Translations under genes and position numbers: made by a program
Origin: Hymenobacter gummosus
Lineage (GTDB): Bacteria; Bacteroidota; Bacteroidia; Cytophagales; Hymenobacteraceae
NCBI RefSeq assembly: GCF_003970915.1
Contig: NZ_RXOF01000002.1
Span: 124,001-188,000 of the forward strand
Length of the DNA stretch: 64,000 nucleotides
Reading direction: 5' to 3'
Shown: in pieces, positions 1 to 9,697 of the stretch
Layout of the letters: each line of letters opens with the position of its first letter
How positions within the stretch are numbered: position 1 is the first letter of the stretch
Notes under the pieces: model-generated
What the model saw: the letters and a program-made list of their open reading frames with translations, nothing else
Databases searched by the model: none
What the model was told of the DNA's origin: nothing

Positions 1-965
1 CCCGTCTGGTTCAGCTCCCGCATCCCCGCGTCGATGAGCGGGTAGCCGGTCTGGCCCGCGCACCAGCGCTGGAAGTCCGCTTCGTCGTGGCGGAAAGGCA
101 CCCCGCGCAGCCGCGGCTCGAAGCTTTGCTCGGGCAGCTGGGGGTAGTGCCAGAGCAGCATCATAAAGTAGTCGCGCCAGATCAGCTCGTGCAGCAGCTT
201 GGGGTTCAGCGCCTGGGCCTGCCGCATCAGCTCCCGCACGCTCAGCGTGCCGAAGCGCAGGTGCACCGAGCGGCGCGTGCTGCTGTCGATGAGGCCCAGC
301 TGGTCGCGGGTATCGTGGTAGCCGCGCACCAGCTGCTCGGCCGGCAGCTCGGCGGCGGGCACGAATTGCGCGTAGGGCTCGAAGCCCATCTGCGCCAGCG
401 TGGGCCGGGCCGGGGCCGCGGGCAGGCGGTGCAGCCGGCCCGGCAGCAGCTCGGCCGAGGGGTAAGCCTGCAGCTGCTCGGGACGCAGGGCGGCCAGCCA
501 GGCGTCACGGTAGGGGCCGAAGGCGCGGTGCGGGGTGCCGGTTTTGGTCAGCACTTCCTGCCGGGCAAACACCACTTGGTCTTTCAGCGCCCGAAAGCCG
601 ATGCCGCGCTGCTGACACAGCTGCTCCACCTCGGCGTCGCGGCGGCGGGCGTAGGGCTCGTAGTCCTCGTTGGTGTACACGGCGGCCACGTCGAATTGCT
701 CCTGCAACTGCCGGAAAACCTCCGCCGGGCGGCCGTAACAAGCCAGGAAAGTACCGCCGGCTGCTTCTGTCAGCCCGGCCAGCCGTTCCACCTGCTCGTG
801 AATGAAGGTGAGGCGCGCATCCCGCGGCCGGGGCACGTGGTCGAGAATGTCGGTGTCGTAGATGAACAGCGGCACGACGGGCAGCCCGCTCTGCAGGGCC
901 GCCGCCAGGCCGGCGTTGTCGTGCAGGCGCAGGTCGCGCCGGTGCCAGAACAGGGCAACAGACAT
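1..965 (-). CDS. phrB: Deoxyribodipyrimidine photolyase / cryptochrome family (3' part outside window)
   Basis: Open frame from ATG at 965 to the window edge with no stop; 321 codons are visible and the C-terminal part is missing. The N-terminus reads MSVALFWHRRDLRLHDNAGL, the typical start of the photolyase antenna domain, and close to the edge the FAD-domain motif TGYPLIDAGMREL is present. Known role of the family: light-driven repair of pyrimidine dimers using FADH-; some members are photoreceptors. The gene lies downstream of an SDR gene on the same strand, separated by a word-repeat hairpin that ends one base before the ATG. CPD photolyase and cryptochrome cannot be told apart without the C-terminus. 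Confidence 0.93.
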   Translation of the reverse strand, partial: MSVALFWHRRDLRLHDNAGLAAALQSGLPVVPLFIYDTDILDHVPRPRDARLTFIHEQVERLAGLTEAAGGTFLACYGRPAEVFRQLQEQFDVAAVYTNEDYEPYARRRDAEVEQLCQQRGIGFRALKDQVVFARQEVLTKTGTPHRAFGPYRDAWLAALRPEQLQAYPSAELLPGRLHRLPAAPARPTLAQMGFEPYAQFVPAAELPAEQLVRGYHDTRDQLGLIDSSTRRSVHLRFGTLSVRELMRQAQALNPKLLHELIWRDYFMMLLWHYPQLPEQSFEPRLRGVPFRHDEADFQRWCAGQTGYPLIDAGMRELNQT

Positions 966-1117
966 AGGGTAAGAGGGTAAGAGGGTGTGAGGGTAGGAGT
1001 TAGTGAGTTTAAGAGGGTAGGAGGGTGTGAGGGTAGGAGTTATTCGAACGTCACCTCTAAGCGGCTGCTCTCCCAAACCCAATAACTCCTACCCTCACAC
1101 CCTCCTACCCTCACACC
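966..1117. repeat. Gap-filling inverted repeat, GGGTAGGAGTT word family
   Basis: The arms at 1014-1044 and 1081-1111 are a perfect 31-bp inverted repeat around a 36-nt loop. The G-rich side continues as repeated GGGTAAGA/GGGTAGGA words to 966. The structure covers the whole gap between the SDR stop (1119) and the photolyase ATG (965), both on the minus strand. The same word is reused at 31945-32027. Confidence 0.9.
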
Positions 1118-1118
1118 C

Positions 1119-1832
1119 CTATTTCAAAGTAGAGTAGCCCCCGTCGACGCGGATAATCTGGCCGGTGATGAAGGAGGCGGCGTCGGAGAGGAGGAAGGCG
1201 GCGGTTTCGGCCAGGTCCTGGGGCTGGCCCACGCGCTGCAGCGGGTGGCGCTTGGCGCCGGCTTCCTGCTTGTCAGGCGTGTTGAGCAGCGCAGCGGCCA
1301 GGGGCGTATCCGTCAGGGTAGGGGCCAGGGCGTTGACGCGCACCCCATTGCCGGCGTACTCGGCAGCCAGGGAGCGGGTCAGGCCTTCGAGGGCCGCCTT
1401 GGCGGTGGCAATGCTGGCGTGGAAGGGCATGCCGTTGTAGGCTGCCACGGTGCTGAACAGTACCACCGAGGCGCCGCCGGCCTTTTTCAGCCGCTTGGCC
1501 GCGGCCTGCAGCACCTGCACCGCGCCTACCACGTTCAGCTCGAAATCCTGCCGGAACTGCTCGGGCGCCAGCCGCTCGAATGGCCGCAGCACGATGGAGC
1601 CCGGGCAGTACACCACGCCGTGCAGCAGCTCCGGCAGCGCCTCCAGGGCCGCTGCGTCGAACTGCGTCACGTCCAGCGGCAAGTGCGGAACGTTTAGCTC
1701 CGCCAGCTCGGCCGATTGGTGGCGTGAGGCGGTAATAAGCGTGGCGCCGGCGGCGTGCAGGCGCCGGGCCGTGGCCAGCCCGATGCCCGAAGAGGCCCCG
1801 ACGATGAGAATGGTTTTACCGGTAAAGTCCAT
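1119..1832 (-). CDS. SDR-family protein lacking the catalytic tyrosine
   Basis: 237 aa. The Rossmann nucleotide-binding motif GASSGIG is near residue 12 and the C-terminal segment ITGQIIRVDGG is typical of classical short-chain dehydrogenases. The active-site segment reads FHASIATAKAALEG: the Lys is present and an upstream Ser (FST) is present, but the YxxxK Tyr position is Ile. Either this is a non-catalytic or unusual SDR subfamily, or it uses another acid/base. It lies directly upstream of the photolyase gene on the same strand, so the two may be co-transcribed. Substrate unknown. ATG at 1832 gives a standard-length protein. Confidence 0.85.
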   Translation of the reverse strand: MDFTGKTILIVGASSGIGLATARRLHAAGATLITASRHQSAELAELNVPHLPLDVTQFDAAALEALPELLHGVVYCPGSIVLRPFERLAPEQFRQDFELNVVGAVQVLQAAAKRLKKAGGASVVLFSTVAAYNGMPFHASIATAKAALEGLTRSLAAEYAGNGVRVNALAPTLTDTPLAAALLNTPDKQEAGAKRHPLQRVGQPQDLAETAAFLLSDAASFITGQIIRVDGGYSTLK

Positions 1833-1976
1833 GGAAGCGGCAACAAATGGGTTGTCAGCCTCTACCGTTACCGGGGGCCGAAGGTTTTGCCTGCCTGGCT
1901 TTCGGGGCGCCGGAAATGTTGGTAAACCAGTAGGGCAGGCCTGCGGCCCGGACTTCGTCGGCGGCTGCCAGCTGGC

Positions 1977-2902
1977 TTAAAAGAACTTCGTGTAGAGGTT
2001 GTTATTGGGGCGCAGATAGAGCGTGCGGTTCGGAAAGTCCCACACCGCGTCGAACCGCTTGAGGAAGTTGTTGCCCCAGTACCCGGCTTTGTCAGCGGCG
2101 GCGTCCGTGCCTTCGGTCGACTGCGACAAGTCAATCGGCAGGCGGTAGAACGGCTGCTGCCCCACGTGCAGCGCCGTGGCTAGGACGATGGGGTTTTCGT
2201 AGGAGGAGCCGTCGGAGCCCTGCGAAACCGCCGAGCCGATCTTGGGCAGCTTGCTTACCAGCCCGTGCTGCCTGACGAAGGGGGCGGCCACGGTCAGCAC
2301 GTTATCCGCGCCGGTATCAAGGCCAAACCAGCCGGGGTAGCGCTTGTTCCGGGCCGTTACGGCACAGCGAATGGTGGGGTAGTTATTGATAAAGCGCAGC
2401 TTGTGCCGGCTGTACCCGTTCAGGTCTACTTGCTGAACACCATCGTAAAAGCGCAGCTCTTTTTGCTGGTAGTTGATTTCGATGACGTAGCCCGCCATGA
2501 GGTCCGTGCCGAAAACGCCGTCAAACGCGGTATTTTCGTACGGAATAACAGTAAACGTCGCATCAGCCTTCGTCAGGCCGCCGAACGCAATCCGGTTGCC
2601 CGTGCTTTCGGCCACGGTGTTGCTCCCGTTCGAGCCCACGTTGAGGGACGTGCCGCGCCGCGTCAGCGTTTTCGCCACCGCGGAGGCCCCGTTGATAACC
2701 GAGCCATCGGCCCCGTGTCGAAGAGAAAGGTCAGGCTATCAGTCGCATTCACGGCGCAGCGCACGTAAATACAATTGTCTTTCAACGTGAAGGGTACAAC
2801 CGCTCGGGGGGCGGATTGGGCGAAGAGCGGGCTACTGCTCAGGCTGAGCATAAACGCAGCCAGCAGCTTCCGGCTGACTACAACGCGAGGACAAAGCGGC
2901 AT
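1977..2902 (-). pseudogene. Secreted retropepsin-like aspartyl protease, one-base frameshift
   Basis: Two overlapping frames make one protein. From ATG 2902 a signal peptide (SRKLLAAFMLSLSSSPLFAQ) leads into a domain ending FLFDTG. After the CCCC run at 2711-2714 the frame must shift to continue GADGSVINGAS. A second catalytic triplet, WFGLDTGAD, follows about 130 residues later. Two D-T-G motifs in one chain are what the pepsin/retropepsin-like bacterial families (Asp_protease_2 type) show. The span is 926 nt; one extra base would give 927 nt, a clean 308-residue protein. This fits loss of one G in a homopolymer, by mutation or sequencing error. Likely periplasmic or cell-surface. Confidence 0.8.
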
Positions 2903-3071
2903 GGAACGGGGCAAGCAACAAGTAAACGGAAGGAGCAGCAGCGGGGCCGGCGGCACGGGTGCCGCCGTGGGGGAAGAGTACGAAGTAGTTCGTAGCCGCA
3001 ATGATACGAAGTGTTTCGTAATATCAGCCGCAGATGATGCTTTTCTCTTGTTGATAATGCCCTTTTAGCCG

Positions 3072-4592
3072 CTATTCTACCCGCTCCCGGCTCAGGCGGA
3101 AGTTGCTGTCGACGTAGTAGGCGTAGCCGTCGGCGCCGAGACAGAGGTTGCTGAAGCTGCCAGCGGGCGTCGTGCGCAGCGGCCGGGGCGCACTCAGACG
3201 CACCAGCGAACCGGCGTCGGCGCGGCCGGTGGCCACGTAGAAGCTGTCCGGCCGCGCCGTCAGCACCCGAAACTGCTGCCCGGGCAGGCGCAGCACGCTC
3301 AGCGTGTACACCGAAGCGGTGAAGGCCTGCGCGTCCTGCTGGTAGGTGGGCTGGTAGTCGAACCGGTAGGTGCGGCCGCTGCCCAGGTCGTACACCTCGT
3401 TGGCGTAGTGGAAGTGAAACAGCTCGTCTTCGAGGTAGCCCAGGTTGTACTCGTACACCAGGCCGTGTTGCCGGAAAAACGGTGGCATTTGGTAGGGTAC
3501 GAAACCGGCAAAGCGCGGGCGCGGCGCGGCCGGGCTTAGCAGCAGCGTGGCGTACACGGGGTTACGGCGCCCCAGTTTCTCCCCGCCCACCGGCAGCAGC
3601 AGCCGGCGGCCGCGCAGGCGGAAGGGGCCAGTCTGGTCGAGGTAATACTGGCGGCCCAACTCATCGGGCAGGGGCCAGGCGGCCCGCTGCTGGCCGTGCA
3701 GGTACTGCACCAGCAGAAACTTCGCGCCGATACCGATGTTCGGGCCCTTCTGCTCCGGGTAGGCAATGCTGTAGAGCACGTTCACCGTGTCGCCGCTGGT
3801 GGCCAGGCCCTCGGCCCGGATGGAGGGCTTATGCACCTTGGTTTCCATCAGCCGGATCAGGGGGCGGCGGGCGTGGTAGTCGGCAGTGTCGCCGAAGTAC
3901 AGGCGGTAGGCCTCGGCCGTGGGCAGCACCCGGGCCGAGTACACCCGCGCCTGCCCGTCGGCCCGGCGCAGCGTTGTCGCCGCGCCGTAGTTGTAGTCGT
4001 ACAGGGCGAAAAACTCCGGCGTCACGCTCAGATCCAGGTGGTTGGAGGTGCGCGGGTTCAGCGAATCCAGCCGCACCGGCGCCCAGCCCGTCCACGGCCG
4101 GGCAGCCGCCGGAAGCGGCGTGCCGGATGGGAGAGAAGGACCTGTTGCAGTGGCCGGCTTGGTACTACCCAGCCTGGCCGACGGCGCTGGAGCCGCCGGC
4201 AGCAGCCGCTGAATGGTCGGCAAATCCGCTTTTCTCAGGGGCGAGAAGTACAGCGTCTGGTTGCCCTGCCGCACGCCCACGCTGGATTCCAGCGGCTTTC
4301 CCTGGCTGAACACCTGGATCAGCGAATCCGACACCACGAAGGGCGTGCTGGCCGGCAAATCCAGCTGATCGGTGATGAAGCGCGGCGCGTAGCTGCGGTC
4401 CTTGGCCGGGAATACCAGCGTGACGGGCCGGGAGCGGAGCAGGCCGCCGGTCAGCTGGTGCACCTGCAGGTAGCAGTTGATACAGTCACCGGTATTGACG
4501 AGCAGGTAAGCCGTGGGGGCGGCGTCCTGGGCCCGGGCGGACAGGCCGAGCAGGGCCAGAGCGGTTGCGGTAAGGATGCGGCGGAAAAGCAT
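3072..4592 (-). CDS. Secreted protein with N-terminal CxxC region, unknown function
   Basis: 506 aa from ATG 4592, chosen because MLFRRILTATALALLGLSARA is a clear signal peptide; an upstream in-frame ATG at 4637 would spoil it. Right after cleavage comes LLVNTGDCINCYLQ, a CxxC pair in a segment that could be a small thioredoxin-like fold. A Pro/Ala-rich linker (about residues 130-165) follows, then a long beta-rich region that may be a beta-propeller. No family recognised. A box CAAATATA at 4773-4780 matches the -7 consensus on this strand but lies 180 nt upstream. Confidence 0.75.
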   Translation of the reverse strand: MLFRRILTATALALLGLSARAQDAAPTAYLLVNTGDCINCYLQVHQLTGGLLRSRPVTLVFPAKDRSYAPRFITDQLDLPASTPFVVSDSLIQVFSQGKPLESSVGVRQGNQTLYFSPLRKADLPTIQRLLPAAPAPSARLGSTKPATATGPSLPSGTPLPAAARPWTGWAPVRLDSLNPRTSNHLDLSVTPEFFALYDYNYGAATTLRRADGQARVYSARVLPTAEAYRLYFGDTADYHARRPLIRLMETKVHKPSIRAEGLATSGDTVNVLYSIAYPEQKGPNIGIGAKFLLVQYLHGQQRAAWPLPDELGRQYYLDQTGPFRLRGRRLLLPVGGEKLGRRNPVYATLLLSPAAPRPRFAGFVPYQMPPFFRQHGLVYEYNLGYLEDELFHFHYANEVYDLGSGRTYRFDYQPTYQQDAQAFTASVYTLSVLRLPGQQFRVLTARPDSFYVATGRADAGSLVRLSAPRPLRTTPAGSFSNLCLGADGYAYYVDSNFRLSRERVE

Positions 4593-4871
4593 AGCTAAGC
4601 GGGGCGGAGCAAGGCGAACGGATGAGCTTAGCGGCAATAATAAAAGCTAACCAACACGCCGCCAAATCCTTATTGCGCCCCCGAATTATGACCCTCCGCC
4701 GCCATTTTGCCGACGACTTCTAACCCGCTTTAGGTCAACCCGCCCTTGGTGGAGTAACATAAAAGAACGACGCAAATATATTAGGCATGCCGACTATTTG
4801 CCCGGCAGATGCAGCTCTTTTTGCGTAGCTTCACCGCAACCCCTGACTCCCCAACCCCACAATCACTCACC

Positions 4872-7800
4872 ATGAACATCCGCAAGCTGCTCGTCGCCAA
4901 CCGCGGTGAAATTGCGATTCGCGTGCTGCGCGCGGCCACCGAGCTGGGCATCCAGACGGTGGCCATGTACACCTACGAGGACCGCTACTCCCTGCACCGC
5001 TACAAGGCCGACGAAGCCTACCAGATCGGCCGCGACGAGGACCCTCTGAAGCCCTACCTCGACATCGAGGAAATCCTGCGGGTGGCCAAGCAGAACGGCG
5101 TCGACGCCATTCACCCCGGCTACGGCTTCCTGTCGGAAAACGCCACGTTTGCCCGGCGCTGCGGCGAGGAGGGCATCACCTTCGTGGGGCCCCGCCCGGA
5201 GGTGATGGAAGCCCTCGGCGATAAGGTGCGGGCCAAGGAAGTAGCCGTGCGCTGCCAGGTGCCCATCATCCAGAGCAGCGAAAAGGACCTGACCTCGTTT
5301 GAAGTAGCCAAGGCCGAAGCCCACAAGATCGGCTACCCGGTGATGCTGAAGGCGGCGGCCGGCGGCGGCGGGCGCGGCATGCGCGTCATCCGCGACGATG
5401 AGCAGCTGGAAAAAGGCTTCTTCGAGGCCCGCAACGAGGCCAAGAAGGCCTTTGGCGACGATACGGTGTTCCTGGAGAAGTTCGTGGAGCGGCCCAAGCA
5501 CATCGAGGTGCAGCTGGTGGCCGACAACCACGGCAACATCATGCACCTCTACGAGCGGGACTGCTCGGTGCAGCGCCGCTACCAGAAAGTGGTGGAAGTG
5601 GCGCCCTCGCTGAATTTGCCCGACCACATGCGGCACCTGCTGTATGAGTATTCGCTGCGCCTGGGCCGGGCCGTGGGCTACAACAACGTGGGCACGGTCG
5701 AATTCCTGGTGAACCCCGCCGAGGACCGCATCTACTTCATCGAGGTAAACCCGCGCATCCAGGTGGAGCACACCGTGACGGAGATGATTACGGGCGTCGA
5801 CCTGATCAAAACCCAGCTGCACATTGCCGATGGGCGGCATTTGTCGGACCCCGAAATCGGGCTGGGCGAGCAGAAGCCGCTGAAAATCGGCTACGCCATT
5901 CAGTGCCGCATCACCACCGAGGACCCCGAAAACGACTTCAAGCCCGACTACGGCACCATCGTGGCCTACCGCTCGGCCGGCGGCTTCGGCATCCGGCTGG
6001 ACCAGGGCTCGGTGTACCAGGGCGTGAAAATTTCGCCCTTCTTCGACTCCTTGCTGGTGAAGGTATCGGCCCACGCGCCCACGCTGGAAGGGGCGGCCCA
6101 GAAGATGCAGCGGACCTTGGACGAATTCCGGGTACGCGGGGTGCGCACCAACATCCAGTTTCTGCAGAACATCATCCAGCACCCGGTGTTCGTGGCCGGG
6201 CAGGCCAACGTGGACTTCATCAAGGACCACCAGGAGCTGTTCAAGTTCAAGCTGCGCCTGGACCGCGGCACCCGCCTGCTGGAGTTCCTGGGCGACCTGA
6301 TTGTGAACGGCAACCCCGACGTGAAGGGCCACGTGGACCCGAAGCGGGAGCTGCCCAAGCCCCAGCTGCCGCACTGCGAGCCGGGCCTGGCGGTACCCGC
6401 CGGCACCAAGCAGCGGCTGACCGAGCTGGGCCCCGACGGTTTTGCCGCCTGGCTGCGGGCCGAAAAGCCCATCCACTACACCGATACCACCTTCCGCGAC
6501 GCCCACCAGAGCCTGCTGGCCACCCGCATGCGCACCTTCGACATGCTGAAGGTGGCCGACCGCTACGCCCGCCTGCACCCGCAAACCTTCTCCATGGAAG
6601 TGTGGGGCGGCGCCACCTTCGACGTAGCTCTGCGCTTCCTGCACGAAGACCCCTGGGACCGGCTGGCCAAGCTGCGCGAAGCCATTCCGAACATCCTCTT
6701 GCAAATGCTCATCCGCGGGGCCAACGGCGTGGGCTACAAGGCTTACCCGGATAACCTCACGGAGCGGTTCGTGCAGCAGGCCTGGGAAACCGGCGTCGAC
6801 GTGTTCCGCATCTTCGATTCCCTGAACTGGATGCCGGGCATGGAGTCCTGCATAGCCTTCGTGCGCAACAAAACCCAGGGCCTGGCCGAAGCCGCCATCT
6901 GCTACACCGGCGACATCTTGGACACCCAGCGCAACAAGAAATACAACCTCGACTACTACCTGCGCCTGGCCAAGCAAATCGAAGACGCCGGCGCCCACAT
7001 CCTCTGCATCAAGGACATGGCCGGGCTGCTGAAGCCCTACGCCGCCGCCGAGCTGGTGACGGCTCTGCGCGCCACCGTGAAGCTCCCGGTGCACCTGCAC
7101 ACCCACGATACCAGCAGCCTGCAGGCCGCTACCTACCTGAAAGCCGTGGAAGCCGGCGTCGACGTTATTGACGTGGCATTGGGCTCGTTGTCGGGCCTCA
7201 CGTCGCAGCCGAACTTCAACGCGGTAGTGGAAATGCTGCGCGGCACCGAGCGGCACCAGGAATTCAACCAGCTGAGCCTGAACGAATTCTCGAACTACTT
7301 CGAGACGGTGCGCGACTATTACTACCCCTTCGAGTCGGGGCTGAAAGCGGGCACCTCGGAGGTGTTCCAGCACGAAATTCCGGGCGGGCAGTACTCCAAC
7401 CTGCGCCCCCAGGCCGCCGCGCTGGGGTTGCTCGACAAGTTTGAGCTGATCAAGAAGACCTTCGCCGAGGTGAACCAGCTCTTCGGCGACATCGTGAAGG
7501 TGACGCCTTCCTCGAAAGTCGTGGGCGACATGGCCCTGTTCCTGGTGTCGAACAACCTCACGACCGAGGACGTCATGACCAAGGGCGACACCATCGACTT
7601 CCCCGAATCGGTGCGGGAGCTGTTCCGCGGCGACATCGGGCAGCCCGAGGGCGGCTGGCCCAAGAAGCTGCAGCGCATCATCCTCAAGGACGAAAAGCCC
7701 TTCAAGGACCGCCCCAACGAGCACCTCAAGCCCATCGACTTCGAGCAGGAGTGGAGCCGGTTCCAGGAGAAATTCGGGCCGGGGGCGCGCTTCACCGATC

Positions 7801-8318
7801 TGCTGTCGTGGCTGCTGTACCCGAAGGTGTTTGAGCAGTACTGGTCGCACCTGCAGCAGTACGGCGACGTGTCGGTGGTGCCCACGCGGGTGTTTTTCTA
7901 CGGCCTGAAGCCGGGCGAGGAAACCATCATCGACATTGCCCGCGGCAAGAGCATCATCGTGCGCCTGCAGTCCATCGGGCAGGTCAACGACGACGGCTGC
8001 CGCACCATCTTCTTCACCCTGAACGGGCAGACGCGCAACCTGGAAATCCGCGACAAGTCGGTGGAAGTCAAGACGGTGTCGAACCCCAAGGTGGATAAGG
8101 GCAACACCCGGCAGATCGGGGCCCCGCTGCAGGGCCTGCTGTCGAAAGTGCTGGTGGCCGACGGGCAGAAGGTGAAGCGCAACACCCCGCTGTTCATCAT
8201 CGAGGCCATGAAGATGGAAACCACCATCACCGCCCCGGCCGACGCGCTGGTGCAGACGGTAAACCTGAGCGAGGGGACGCTGGTCAACGCCGACGACCTG
8301 GTATTGACGCTGAATTAA
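4872..8318 (+). CDS. pyc: Pyruvate carboxylase
   Basis: 1148 aa, the normal length of single-chain pyruvate carboxylase, which makes oxaloacetate from pyruvate and bicarbonate with ATP and biotin (anaplerosis). Domains in order: biotin carboxylase (residues 1-450; MNIRKLLVANRGEIAIRVLR, HPGYGFLSENATFA, ATP-grasp GGGGRGMR), carboxyltransferase (about 530-800; YTDTTFRDAHQSLLATRMR and the metal-binding HLHTHDT segment), the PYC/OADA domain, and a C-terminal biotinyl domain with EAMKMET, biotin-lysine K1114. ATG 4872 is used because it begins the conserved N-terminus; the reading frame itself opens 63 nt earlier. It stands alone as a transcription unit. Confidence 0.98.
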   Translation: MNIRKLLVANRGEIAIRVLRAATELGIQTVAMYTYEDRYSLHRYKADEAYQIGRDEDPLKPYLDIEEILRVAKQNGVDAIHPGYGFLSENATFARRCGEEGITFVGPRPEVMEALGDKVRAKEVAVRCQVPIIQSSEKDLTSFEVAKAEAHKIGYPVMLKAAAGGGGRGMRVIRDDEQLEKGFFEARNEAKKAFGDDTVFLEKFVERPKHIEVQLVADNHGNIMHLYERDCSVQRRYQKVVEVAPSLNLPDHMRHLLYEYSLRLGRAVGYNNVGTVEFLVNPAEDRIYFIEVNPRIQVEHTVTEMITGVDLIKTQLHIADGRHLSDPEIGLGEQKPLKIGYAIQCRITTEDPENDFKPDYGTIVAYRSAGGFGIRLDQGSVYQGVKISPFFDSLLVKVSAHAPTLEGAAQKMQRTLDEFRVRGVRTNIQFLQNIIQHPVFVAGQANVDFIKDHQELFKFKLRLDRGTRLLEFLGDLIVNGNPDVKGHVDPKRELPKPQLPHCEPGLAVPAGTKQRLTELGPDGFAAWLRAEKPIHYTDTTFRDAHQSLLATRMRTFDMLKVADRYARLHPQTFSMEVWGGATFDVALRFLHEDPWDRLAKLREAIPNILLQMLIRGANGVGYKAYPDNLTERFVQQAWETGVDVFRIFDSLNWMPGMESCIAFVRNKTQGLAEAAICYTGDILDTQRNKKYNLDYYLRLAKQIEDAGAHILCIKDMAGLLKPYAAAELVTALRATVKLPVHLHTHDTSSLQAATYLKAVEAGVDVIDVALGSLSGLTSQPNFNAVVEMLRGTERHQEFNQLSLNEFSNYFETVRDYYYPFESGLKAGTSEVFQHEIPGGQYSNLRPQAAALGLLDKFELIKKTFAEVNQLFGDIVKVTPSSKVVGDMALFLVSNNLTTEDVMTKGDTIDFPESVRELFRGDIGQPEGGWPKKLQRIILKDEKPFKDRPNEHLKPIDFEQEWSRFQEKFGPGARFTDLLSWLLYPKVFEQYWSHLQQYGDVSVVPTRVFFYGLKPGEETIIDIARGKSIIVRLQSIGQVNDDGCRTIFFTLNGQTRNLEIRDKSVEVKTVSNPKVDKGNTRQIGAPLQGLLSKVLVADGQKVKRNTPLFIIEAMKMETTITAPADALVQTVNLSEGTLVNADDLVLTLN

Positions 8319-8424
8319 GCTGGTGCCGGATACAACGACGAGCCGCGTCGGCGTTAAGTCGGCGCGGCCCGCGTATGTGCGGCGCTATTCGTATTTTGCG
8401 ACGTATATCATTTCGTTGACTCCC

Positions 8425-9168
8425 ATGACTAAGCGTTTCTCCCGTCCCTTGCGAGGCGCCCTACTAGCTGGCGCGTGCCTGCTGACCCTGCCCGCCCTGG
8501 CCCAGCAAACCAGCGCGCCGGCCCAGCAGCAGAACTTCAACAAGACCAACATTACCCCGGGCGAATTTCAGGCCTACAATACCTTCGACCACCGCTACGA
8601 CGGACTCGTGGGCACGCCCTACCTGCAGAAAGGTTGGACGCCGGCCAAAGTGAAGCTGGCCGACAAGCGGGAGCTGGTGGGCGCCCCCGCCCGCTACGAC
8701 GTGTACCGCCGGGTGCTGGTGGTGCAGCCCTACGCGGGTAAAAAAGATTCGGTGTGGCTCGACGTGACCCGCATGAGCGAGTTTACGCTGCTGCCCGCCG
8801 TGCCCGGCCAGCCCGAGCGCCTGTTCGTGCCCTTCGCCAGCGCCCCCGACGCGGAAAAAAAGGCCGCCTTCGTGGAAGTGCTTTACCAGGGCACCAGCGG
8901 CCACGCGCTGCTCAAGCTGCCCCGTAAAGTGATGGTGAAGGCAAACTATCAGGGCGGGTACGCCGCCGACCGCCGCTTCGACGAGCTGGTGGACCGCTCG
9001 GAGTACTACCTGCGCCGCCCCGACGGCTCGGCCGTGGAGGTGAAGCTTAGCCAGAAGTCCTTGGCCGGCGCCGCCCCCACGCTGGCAGCCCTGGGCCAAA
9101 CCAAGCGCAACATCAAGACCGAGCAGGACGCCGTGGAGGCCCTGCGGGCCGCCGAAGCCGGTAAGTAA
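8425..9168 (+). CDS. Secreted protein, paralogue of the gene at 9856
   Basis: 247 aa from ATG 8425, starting with the signal peptide MTKRFSRPLRGALLAGACLL ending in ALAQ. No family recognised. Exactly the same length as the gene at 9856-10599 and clearly related: both have a YDV..R(V/I)L strand, the motif VEVL-x-QG near the middle, an EYYL-R-P-(D/N)-x-SAVxVKL segment and a charged C-terminus. Likely periplasmic or surface. The two copies are separated by a META lipoprotein on the other strand. Confidence 0.8.
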   Translation: MTKRFSRPLRGALLAGACLLTLPALAQQTSAPAQQQNFNKTNITPGEFQAYNTFDHRYDGLVGTPYLQKGWTPAKVKLADKRELVGAPARYDVYRRVLVVQPYAGKKDSVWLDVTRMSEFTLLPAVPGQPERLFVPFASAPDAEKKAAFVEVLYQGTSGHALLKLPRKVMVKANYQGGYAADRRFDELVDRSEYYLRRPDGSAVEVKLSQKSLAGAAPTLAALGQTKRNIKTEQDAVEALRAAEAGK

Positions 9169-9180
9169 GCCGACCGGCGC

Positions 9181-9230
9181 AAAGCCAATCGGCCGCCGTA
9201 CCCTGCTGGGTGCGGCGGCCGATTGGCTTT
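9181..9230. terminator. Bidirectional intrinsic terminator
   Basis: A perfect 18-bp stem (9181-9198 with 9213-9230), loop of 14 nt, flanked by A/T on both sides. It lies between the convergent genes 8425-9168 (+) and 9230-9697 (-). Confidence 0.85.
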
Positions 9231-9697
9231 TATTGGGTGTATACGGCCACCAAGCGGGCCAGCGGAGCGGTGTCGGTCGGCGGGCCGGGGTACAGCCGCA
9301 GGGTGTCGCCGCTGATGCGGTAGTAGGCCGCGGCTTTCAAAGCCGTGAGGTAGCGGCCTTCCAGCTCCAGCGCGGGGCAGGCCATCTTGGTGGTCAGCAA
9401 CGGGCCGAAGCGCAGCTGCTCGGGGGTGGGCTGCTCGAAGCTGCCCGAGAAACGGTTGCAGCCGGCGTTGCCGCGGGCCTGGGGCTGGTCGGAAGCCAGC
9501 AGCAAATCCAGCTCCCGGCTGTTTTCGGGCAGCGTAATGCGTTCGGTGCCGAGCTGCTGCAGCACCCAGCGGGTGTTGCGCAGCGGGGCCGGCGGCGTGT
9601 TGGGCGTGCCCGGGGCCGAAGGCGAGACGCCCGTTTGGCAGGCAGCCAGTAGCAGCGGAAGGAGCAATACCGGGCGAAAAACCACAGGAAAAGGCAT
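9230..9697 (-). CDS. META-domain lipoprotein (HslJ-like)
   Basis: 155 aa. Signal peptide with lipobox LLAAC at residue 20, a Pro-rich spacer, then a META/HslJ domain: RNTRWVLQQLG, the Gly-Cys-Asn motif GNAGCNRFSGSF and FGPLLTTKMACP are hallmarks. HslJ-type proteins are linked to heat and antibiotic (novobiocin) stress in other bacteria; no enzyme function is known. Lipid-anchored, likely outer membrane. It overlaps the terminator at its stop codon. Confidence 0.9.
   Translation of the reverse strand: MPFPVVFRPVLLLPLLLAACQTGVSPSAPGTPNTPPAPLRNTRWVLQQLGTERITLPENSRELDLLLASDQPQARGNAGCNRFSGSFEQPTPEQLRFGPLLTTKMACPALELEGRYLTALKAAAYYRISGDTLRLYPGPPTDTAPLARLVAVYTQ

Noticed and set aside
4863-7850. 995-codon open frame on the minus strand opposite pyc
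   Set aside because: Antisense shadow: it lies wholly opposite a textbook pyruvate carboxylase, is rich in His/Val/Leu/Gly as high-GC antisense frames are, and has no family motif.
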